Part shown: positions 42,813-48,430 of the stretch, piece after piece
How the letters are laid out: every line of letters begins with the position of its first letter
Position numbering within the stretch: the stretch's first letter is position 1
Source: Mycobacterium sp. 1164985.4
Lineage (GTDB): Bacteria; Actinomycetota; Actinomycetes; Mycobacteriales; Mycobacteriaceae
Assembly (NCBI RefSeq): GCF_001668575.1
Contig: NZ_LZMD01000059.1
Coordinates: forward strand, 1 to 48,430
Reading direction: 5' to 3'
Length of the DNA: 48,430 nt
Position numbers and translations under genes: made by a program
The notes under the pieces: model-generated
What the model saw: only the letters and a program-made list of their open reading frames with translations
Databases searched by the model: none
Told to the model about the DNA's origin: nothing

Positions 42813-44808
42813 CACCCTCTCGCGGGCCACCAGCCCGTATCTGCGCCAGCACGCCGAGAACCCCGTGCACTGGCGCGAATGGACGCCCGAGGCGCTGGCC
42901 GAGGCGGCCGATCGTGACGTGCCGATCCTGCTCTCGATCGGGTATGCGGCCTGCCATTGGTGCCACGTCATGGCCCACGAGTCGTTCGACGACGACGAGG
43001 TAGCCGCGGCGATGAACGACGCATTCGTCTGCATCAAGGTCGACCGCGAGGAGCGGCCCGACCTCGACGCGGTGTACATGAACGCGACCGTCGCGCTGAC
43101 GGGTCAGGGCGGCTGGCCGATGACCTGCTTCCTCACCCCGGACGGCAGGCCGTTCTTCTGCGGCACCTACTACCCGAAGCCGACCTTCCTCCAGTTGCTG
43201 GCCGCGGTGACCGACACCTGGCGCAACCGCCGCGGTGAAGTGGAGCAGGCGTCCGACCGGATCACCGACGAGTTGCGGTCGATGGCAGCCGGACTGCCCG
43301 ACGGAGGGCCGCCGCTGCAACCGGCCCTCTGCGACCACGCCGTCGCCGCGGCGCTGCAGGACGAGGACGTGGTCCACGGCGGGTTCGCCACGAATCCCGC
43401 GGGCGCTCCGAAGTTTCCGCCGTCGGCGTTGCTCGAGGGACTGTTGCGCAATCACGAGCGCACCGGCGACATCATGCCGGCGGAGACCGTCGAGCGCACT
43501 TGCACGGCGATGGCCCGCGGCGGCATTTACGACCAGTTGGCCGGAGGTTTCGCGCGCTACAGCGTCGACGCGGCCTGGGTGGTCCCGCACTTCGAGAAGA
43601 TGCTGTATGACAACACCCTGCTGTTGCGGGTGTACGCCCACTGGGCGCGGCGTACCGGAAACCCGTTGGCGCACAGAGTCGCCGCCGAGACTGCCGCGTT
43701 CATGGTCAACGAGCTCGGCGTCGACGGCATGTTCACCTCGTCGTTGGACGCCGACGCGGACGGGGTGGAGGGGCTGACCTATGTGTTCACTCCTGCGCAG
43801 CTGCGCGAGGTCCTCGGTGGCGACGACGGCCGTTGGGCCGCAGAACTTTTCGCGGTGACCGACGAGGGAACCTTCGAGCGCGGCGCGTCGGTGCTGCAGT
43901 TGCCACACGACCCCGACGACCCGGAACGGTTCACCAGCGTGCGAGCGGCGCTTCTGGCGGCCCGGCTCACCCGGGCCCAACCGGGCCGCGACGACAAGAT
44001 CGTCACCGCGTGGAACGGGTTGGCCATCACCGCGCTGGCGGAAGCCGCCGTCGCACTCGACCGGCCCGAATTACTCGACGCCGCAACACGATGCACGCAG
44101 GCGATCTGGGATCTGCACATGGTGGACGGCAGGCTCCGTCGGGCCAGCCTCGGCGGGGTGGTGGGCGACAGCGCCGGAATCCTCGAGGATCACGGCGCGC
44201 TGGCCACCGGCCTGCTGACCGTTCACCAGATGACTGGCGACGCGCAGTGGCTGGAGGCGGCGACGACGCTGCTCGACATCGCGATCGACCACTTCGCCGA
44301 CCCGCAGCGGCCCGGCCGGTGGTTCGACACCGCCGACGACGCCGAGGCGTTGATGGTCCGTCCGGCCGACCCCCTCGACGGGGCGACGCCCTCGGGAGCG
44401 TCGCTGATCGCCGAGGCACTGCTCACCGCGGCGCACCTGGTACCGGCCGATCGGGCCGACCGCTACGCCGCGGCGGCCGACGCGACGCTGGCGGCGGCCA
44501 CACCGATACTGACCCGGCTGCCGCGTTCCGGAGGGCACTGGCTCGCGGTCGCGGAGGCGGCCGTGGGCGGGCCCATCCAGATCGCGGTGGCGTGCGACCC
44601 GGCACGGTCGGAGCTGTTGTCGGCCGCGCGGCGGCTCGCGCCGGGCGGGGCGGTCGTCGTCGGTGGTGCGGTGAACTCGTCCGAGCTGCTGACCGACCGC
44701 GACCAAGTCGACGGTGCCGACGCCGCCTATGTGTGCCGCGGCAGAACGTGCGATCTGCCGGTCACCACCGCGCCGGAACTCGCTGCCGCACTGGGCGCGT
44801 CCGTGTAG
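42796..44808 (+). CDS. YyaL/spermatogenesis-associated 20-like thioredoxin-domain protein (Rv1084-like)
   Basis: 670 residues from GTG 42796. N-terminal DUF255 thioredoxin-like domain: [41 protein letters not shown] (Cys53 and Cys56 form CxxC), FVCIKVDREERPDLDAVYM, GGWPMTCFLTPDGRPFFCG. The rest is an (alpha/alpha)6 toroid as in six-hairpin glycosidases (GGIYDQLAGGFARYSVDAAW, VPHFEKMLYDN, KIVTAWNGLAITAL). Biochemical role unknown. Ends 10 bp before the SnoaL-like gene. Confidence 0.92.
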   Translation: MSQGANTLSRATSPYLRQHAENPVHWREWTPEALAEAADRDVPILLSIGYAACHWCHVMAHESFDDDEVAAAMNDAFVCIKVDREERPDLDAVYMNATVALTGQGGWPMTCFLTPDGRPFFCGTYYPKPTFLQLLAAVTDTWRNRRGEVEQASDRITDELRSMAAGLPDGGPPLQPALCDHAVAAALQDEDVVHGGFATNPAGAPKFPPSALLEGLLRNHERTGDIMPAETVERTCTAMARGGIYDQLAGGFARYSVDAAWVVPHFEKMLYDNTLLLRVYAHWARRTGNPLAHRVAAETAAFMVNELGVDGMFTSSLDADADGVEGLTYVFTPAQLREVLGGDDGRWAAELFAVTDEGTFERGASVLQLPHDPDDPERFTSVRAALLAARLTRAQPGRDDKIVTAWNGLAITALAEAAVALDRPELLDAATRCTQAIWDLHMVDGRLRRASLGGVVGDSAGILEDHGALATGLLTVHQMTGDAQWLEAATTLLDIAIDHFADPQRPGRWFDTADDAEALMVRPADPLDGATPSGASLIAEALLTAAHLVPADRADRYAAAADATLAAATPILTRLPRSGGHWLAVAEAAVGGPIQIAVACDPARSELLSAARRLAPGGAVVVGGAVNSSELLTDRDQVDGADAAYVCRGRTCDLPVTTAPELAAALGASV

Positions 44809-44818
44809 CGTTCGGCGC

Positions 44819-45190
44819 ATGCCGACGCCGGAAGACAACGCCAAGACCGTCACCCGCTACCTCGAGTTGGCCGCCCAGGGCAAGGCCGACGACATCGCCG
44901 AGCTGTACGCCGACGACGCCACCGTCGAGGATCCGGTCGGCGGTGAGGTGCACATCGGTCGCAAGGCGATCCGCGGGTTCTACGACGCGCTGCCCACGAT
45001 GGGTGCCCAAGCCGACGTCGTCACGCTGCGTGCACTCGGAAGCGAGGTGGCGTTCTTCTGGTCGCTGACCATCGACCTCGGCGACAACAAGATGCGCATC
45101 GAGATCATCAGCGTCATGACCTTCAACGACGAGGGCAAGATCGCCTCGATGAAGGCCTACTGGACCCCGGAGAACGTCACCCAGCTGTAG
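44819..45190 (+). CDS. SnoaL-like / ketosteroid isomerase-fold protein
   Basis: 123 residues. NTF2-like cone: TVTRYLELAAQGKADDIAELYADDATVEDPVGGEVHIGRKAIRGFYD is the family N-terminal pattern, with Asp in VEDPVG where ketosteroid isomerases hold the acid/base, and a C-terminal IEIISVMTFNDEGKIASMKAY strand pair. Could be a steroid delta-isomerase or another small-molecule enzyme. TAGCGT, which contains the stop of the previous gene, lies 7 nt before the ATG, so it may have its own leaderless transcript. Confidence 0.87.
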   Translation: MPTPEDNAKTVTRYLELAAQGKADDIAELYADDATVEDPVGGEVHIGRKAIRGFYDALPTMGAQADVVTLRALGSEVAFFWSLTIDLGDNKMRIEIISVMTFNDEGKIASMKAYWTPENVTQL

Positions 45191-45198
45191 GGAACGCT

Positions 45199-45939
45199 CT
45201 AGAAGACGGCGAACCACATCGCGATGTAGTGGCAGATGGCCGCCACCGCGGTGCACGCGTGGAAGAACTCGTGGTGGCCGAACACCGTCGGCCACGGGTT
45301 GGGCCACTTGAGCGCGTAGAGCACGCCGCCGATGCTGTAGAGCGCGCCGCCGACGATCAACAACACCAGCGCGGCGACCCCCGCGCCGTGGGTGATCGGC
45401 CCGACGAACCACGCCGCCACCCAGCCCAGCAGGATGTAGAGCGGTACGCCCACCCACCGCGGCGCCGACGGCCAGAAGCACTTGAGCAGCACGCCCGCGA
45501 TCGCCCCGCCCCAGACGATCCAGAACAGCACCATGCCGTCGGTCTTCGGCAGGGCCAACAGGGCGAACGGTGTGTAGCTGCCCGCGATGAACACGAAGAT
45601 CATCGAGTGGTCGAGTCGCTTCATCCACTTACGGGCGGTCGGGGACTTCCAGTTGACCCGGTGGTAGGCGCCGCTGACGCTGAACATCGCCACGATGGTG
45701 AGCGTGTAGATCAGGGTCGCGATGCCCGCGCGCGTGGACTGCACTGACCAGGAGACGGACACCAGCGTGGCGCCGCAGATTGCGGCTATCACCGCCGCGT
45801 AGACGTGGATCCAGCCTCGGGCACGCGGCTTGTTGATGAAGTTGGCGACACCGTCGACGACGGCTTCCGGGAAGTCCTCCGGGCTGCTCTGCGGGTCGCG
45901 CACTTTGTCGGAATCGGTTTCGTCGATGGATCGCGTCAT
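45199..45939 (-). CDS. Hemolysin III / TrhA family membrane protein (Rv1085c-like)
   Basis: 246 residues from ATG 45939 with GGAGG 5 nt upstream. About 45 cytoplasmic residues are followed by seven TMs. Family residues: [27 protein letters not shown] (SxxYH and LDHSxI) and [19 protein letters not shown] (HExFH), which form the zinc-like site of PAQR/HlyIII proteins. Bacterial members are linked to membrane homeostasis; haemolytic activity is not implied. Confidence 0.93.
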   Translation of the reverse strand: MTRSIDETDSDKVRDPQSSPEDFPEAVVDGVANFINKPRARGWIHVYAAVIAAICGATLVSVSWSVQSTRAGIATLIYTLTIVAMFSVSGAYHRVNWKSPTARKWMKRLDHSMIFVFIAGSYTPFALLALPKTDGMVLFWIVWGGAIAGVLLKCFWPSAPRWVGVPLYILLGWVAAWFVGPITHGAGVAALVLLIVGGALYSIGGVLYALKWPNPWPTVFGHHEFFHACTAVAAICHYIAMWFAVF

Positions 45940-45980
45940 GTCACCTCCACTAATGCCATGGGGGTTATCGAACCTCACAG

Positions 45981-45986
45981 TAGTCT
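45981..45986 (+). promoter_or_regulatory. -10 element for a leaderless prenyltransferase gene
   Basis: TAGTCT ends 8 nt before GTG 45995 and no Shine-Dalgarno is present. The same TANNNT-N6-8-start arrangement recurs at many genes of the window. Confidence 0.5.
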
Positions 45987-45994
45987 GGATCTTC

Positions 45995-46792
45995 GTGGAG
46001 CTCATTCCCCCGCGCCTCAAGGAGCCGGCCTACCGGCTGTACGAGTTGCGGCTTCGCCAGGAGCTGGCGCGGGCCAAATCCCAACTGCCACGCCATATTG
46101 CCGTTTTGTGCGACGGCAATCGCCGTTGGGCGCGTGACCTTGGCCACGACGACGTCAGCGTGGGATACCGGATGGGCGCCAGGAAGATCGCCGAGATGCT
46201 GCGCTGGTGCCAGGAGATCGGCATCGAGATGGCGACGGTGTATCTGCTGTCGACGGAGAATCTGCAGCGCGCCCCCGACGAGCTGTCCCCGCTGATCGAG
46301 ATCATCACCGACGTGGTCGAGGAGATTTGCGCACCCGCCAACCACTGGAGCGTGCGCACGGTCGGCGATCTGGAGCTGATCGGCGAGGAGCCGGCGCGCC
46401 GGCTGCGCGACGCGGTCGGGTCGACGCAGTCGGAGGCTCCTACCCACACTTTCCATGTCAACCTCGCCGTCGGTTACGGCGGCCGTCAGGAGATCGTCGA
46501 CGCCGTGCGCCAACTGCTGTCCAAGGAGCTGGCCAACGGCAGCACCGGCGAACAGCTCATCGAGGCCGTCACCATCGACGCGATCTCGGAGAACCTCTAC
46601 ACCTCCGGACAGCCCGACCCCGACCTGGTCATCCGGACATCGGGAGAGCAGCGGCTATCGGGCTTCCTGTTGTGGCAGAGCGCGTATTCGGAGATGTGGT
46701 TCACCGAGGCGTACTGGCCCGCGTTCCGGCGAGTCGACTTCCTGCGCGCGCTGCGCGATTACACCGGCCGCCATCGCCGGTACGGAATGTGA
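45995..46792 (+). CDS. Short-chain cis-prenyltransferase, Z-farnesyl diphosphate synthase-like (Rv1086-like)
   Basis: 265 residues from GTG 45995. Undecaprenyl-synthase fold: [17 protein letters not shown] (catalytic Asp40 and P-loop), [55 protein letters not shown]. It closely matches M. tuberculosis Rv1086, which makes (2Z,6E)-farnesyl diphosphate from GPP, the first cis step towards decaprenyl phosphate used in arabinan and peptidoglycan synthesis. Product length is inferred from that similarity. Confidence 0.92.
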   Translation: MELIPPRLKEPAYRLYELRLRQELARAKSQLPRHIAVLCDGNRRWARDLGHDDVSVGYRMGARKIAEMLRWCQEIGIEMATVYLLSTENLQRAPDELSPLIEIITDVVEEICAPANHWSVRTVGDLELIGEEPARRLRDAVGSTQSEAPTHTFHVNLAVGYGGRQEIVDAVRQLLSKELANGSTGEQLIEAVTIDAISENLYTSGQPDPDLVIRTSGEQRLSGFLLWQSAYSEMWFTEAYWPAFRRVDFLRALRDYTGRHRRYGM

Positions 46793-46807
46793 TGCCACAC
46801 TGAGAAC

Positions 46808-48166
46808 ATGGCTGCGCTGTCGGCGGTGGTCTTCGCGCTCAGCTGGTGGTTGGGGCTCTATCTGCTGGCCCGCGACCCCCGAAAACCCGTGCTGGTTTTC
46901 GCCGCGATCGGGTTGACGAGCTTCGCGGCGGTGGTGGCGCTGGACGCCGTGCGCACGATCAGCGGCGCCGACGTGCTCGGCCGCATCGAGGTCTACCTCG
47001 TCGCCGTTCCCGGCATCGCATGGTTCGCGGTGCTCCTCGAGATGTCCCGCCCGCGCGACACCTGGCGCGGCCGCGCGGGTGAGCTCGGGTTGGTGGCGGC
47101 GGTCGCCGCGGCGGCGTTCGTCGGCGCCGCGATGGCCGGAACCGTCGACGGCCCACTGCGGCTCGGCCATTGGGTGATGTTCGCGGCGGTGTCTCTGTCG
47201 TCGCTGGGCGCTCTGGCGCACGCGGTGATTCGCCGGTCGCAGCCGCGCCCGGTGGTCGGGTTCGTGGTGATCGCGACGCTTTTCTTCGCGCTGGGCAACG
47301 CGATCCTGGTGATCCCGCTGGGTCTGGTGCCGAGCTGGCTGGCGCTGGCGTCGACGGGGTTCGACGTGGCGCTGCTGGGCGTGGCGGTCGCGATCGGCGA
47401 CGCGTTCGACGAGGGACAGGCGTTGCGCGCCGACATGTTGCGCTCGTTCGCGGCGACGACGGTGGTGGCGGTGTTGTTCGGCGGGCAAGCCCTGGTCGGC
47501 TTGGCCGTGACCGGCCACGACACCGCGCTTACCGTGCTGCTCTTCACCAGCCTGGCGGTCGCGATCGCGATCAACGTGCTGGCCGACCCGTTGGCCGGCG
47601 CGCTCGACAGGTTGGCGTTCTCGCGGTCGCCGACCCTGCGGGCCGACCGCGCCGCGCTGCGCAGCACCGAGGCCGCGCTGCCGCTGCGCAAGGACAACCC
47701 GCTCGACGGCGTCGACGAGGAGGCGTTCGCCCGGCTGACCCGCCGCGCGCTGGGCCACTACGGTGATCTCTCGAAACTGATCGCCAGCCCGCTGACCCGA
47801 TTGCCGATCATCGACGAGCGGTTGGCGGCGCGCGGTGCACCCGATCAGCCGCTGGAACGCGCGACCGAACTCAAGGCGCTGCTGGCCGAGCGCATCGCCC
47901 GGCTCAAGCCGCGCGACGGCGGCGAGTTCGGCACCACCGAGGAGTGGCGCCACTACAACTCGCTGTACTTCCCGTACGTCGTCGGGGTGCGGGCCTACGC
48001 GCAAAACGCCACCGCCGCCGGGCTCGATCCCGTCGCCCGCCAGGCCTGGCAGTGGTTCGTCACCGAGGTACCGCAACGGTCGCTGCACAACTGGCAGAAC
48101 GCGGCCGCCCGGCTGATCGCCGCCGACTTGCGCGGCAACCTGGTGGCCGCGCGAAGCGACGCGTGA
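46808..48166 (+). CDS. Polytopic membrane protein with cytoplasmic C-terminal domain
   Basis: 452 residues. About seven TMs in residues 1-265 (for example LSAVVFALSWWLGLYLL, VLVFAAIGLTSFAAVVAL, VGFVVIATLFFALGNAILVI, TTVVAVLFGGQALVGLAV, LTVLLFTSLAVAIAINVL), then a soluble helical region of about 185 residues (EEAFARLTRRALGHYGDLSKL, EWRHYNSLYFPYVVGVRAY, ARQAWQWFVTEVPQRSLHNWQNAAARLIA). The membrane part resembles sensor modules, but no kinase or cyclase motif is seen. No family named. Function unknown. Confidence 0.8.
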   Translation: MAALSAVVFALSWWLGLYLLARDPRKPVLVFAAIGLTSFAAVVALDAVRTISGADVLGRIEVYLVAVPGIAWFAVLLEMSRPRDTWRGRAGELGLVAAVAAAAFVGAAMAGTVDGPLRLGHWVMFAAVSLSSLGALAHAVIRRSQPRPVVGFVVIATLFFALGNAILVIPLGLVPSWLALASTGFDVALLGVAVAIGDAFDEGQALRADMLRSFAATTVVAVLFGGQALVGLAVTGHDTALTVLLFTSLAVAIAINVLADPLAGALDRLAFSRSPTLRADRAALRSTEAALPLRKDNPLDGVDEEAFARLTRRALGHYGDLSKLIASPLTRLPIIDERLAARGAPDQPLERATELKALLAERIARLKPRDGGEFGTTEEWRHYNSLYFPYVVGVRAYAQNATAAGLDPVARQAWQWFVTEVPQRSLHNWQNAAARLIAADLRGNLVAARSDA

Positions 48167-48191
48167 GTGCCCTCGGGCGCTGACCTGCGGT

Positions 48192-48228
48192 TGGCAGTAG
48201 CTGGCAGCGTTCTGCGTCGATCTGGCAG
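48192..48228 (+). promoter_or_regulatory. Three phased TGGCAG repeats
   Basis: TGGCAG at 48192, 48202 and 48223, that is 10 and 21 bp apart, all on one face of the helix, 25-60 bp before ATG 48253. May be binding sites of a regulator for that gene; identity unknown. Confidence 0.35.
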
Positions 48229-48252
48229 CGCGATCTGAGCAGTGTCGGTGCC

Positions 48253-48361
48253 ATGACCACAGCAACCCGCCCGATCCGCGACACCGCCGACGACGGCGAT
48301 CTCGGGGCCGACTCCCTACTGCGTTTCGCGTTGCGCGCCGACGCGACCCTGTGCGGCGGCC
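48253..48361 (+). pseudogene. N-terminal fragment of a small membrane protein, apparently interrupted
   Basis: ATG 48253 opens a frame reading MTTATRPIRDTADD, then DSLLRFALRADATLC, which resembles the N-terminus of a family of small mycobacterial membrane proteins ('LLR.ALR.DA..'). After about residue 35 the plus frame becomes charged, shadow-like sequence (GGQEERETVADERG), while the minus strand turns hydrophobic. The expected continuation is thus on the other strand. Confidence 0.45.
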
Positions 48362-48430
48362 AAGAAGAGCGCGAGACCGTAGCCGACGAGCGCGGCGCCG
48401 GCGATCCACTCGCTGGTGGCCGACAGACCG
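48316..48430 (-). CDS. Partial membrane protein segment on the minus strand, running off the window
   Basis: The minus strand reads GLSATSEWIAGAALVGYGLA, then LFLAAA, a convincing TM helix, then QGRVGAQRETQ and TAG. The last eleven residues are antisense to the fragment at 48253 and look like accidental read-through, so the true segment seems to end near 48351. Its 5' end is outside the window. Confidence 0.45.
   Translation of the reverse strand, partial: GLSATSEWIAGAALVGYGLALFLAAAQGRVGAQRETQ

Overview
The window comes from a high-GC actinobacterium, almost certainly a mycobacterium of the Mycolicibacterium (environmental, fast-growing) type. Evidence: an antigen-85-type mycolyltransferase, mycothiol S-conjugate amidase, a pknH-embR pair, DUF732 secreted proteins, many GTG/TTG and leaderless starts, and long gene-order agreement with the M. 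tuberculosis Rv1059-Rv1086 block (recalled from memory, not searched). It also carries a complete ectABCD operon, a salt-stress trait of environmental mycobacteria. I see no rRNA, tRNA, CRISPR array, insertion sequence or prophage.

Layout. 1-5.9 kb: accessory region with a membrane protein cut by the window edge, three co-transcribed single-TM exported proteins, a cyanase, a patch of gene remnants, an ArsR/SRPBCC pair divergent from an NmrA-like oxidoreductase (one operator serves both promoters), an S51-type peptidase and a zinc-ribbon-like protein. 6.1-9.4 kb: ectA-ectB-ectC-ectD on the minus strand, making ectoine and 5-hydroxyectoine. 9.7-13.4 kb: a DUF732 protein, a mycolyltransferase paralogue, then a signalling cluster of GAF-ANTAR, STAS, RsbW-like kinase and a second STAS protein behind a SigF-like promoter. 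13.8-17.3 kb: a beta-propeller protein, small secreted proteins including a tail-to-tail paralogous pair, and the lipid-transfer thiolase ltp1. 17.4-20.3 kb: embR and pknH.

20.4-46.8 kb: the Rv1059-Rv1086-like backbone: a dihydrodipicolinate-reductase-like enzyme behind a KstR-type operator, two convergent patatins, lpqV, cysteine dioxygenase plus rhodanese behind a Cys-Cys leader peptide, echA9-echA8-hydrolase, a Bax-inhibitor-like protein, a DUF559-type nuclease with a terminal palindrome, fadA3, an SGNH hydrolase, lipU, cbs, pra, metB, greA, mca, a YyaL-type protein, hemolysin III and a short-chain Z-prenyl synthase. Genes I do not remember in the M. tuberculosis order (second proline-rich protein, fadE, GPP34, SnoaL-like) are interspersed. 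46.8-48.4 kb: a multi-TM protein and, at the edge, a gene that looks split by an inversion.

Functional themes are osmoprotection, sulfur amino acid flow (cbs, metB, cysteine dioxygenase, rhodanese, mca), lipid/sterol catabolism and envelope signalling. The points most worth checking are the polycysteine leader upstream of cysteine dioxygenase, the shared ArsR operator, 11-bp direct repeats resembling MtrA boxes (one in the ectA promoter region), the nuclease-linked palindrome and the possible edge inversion.
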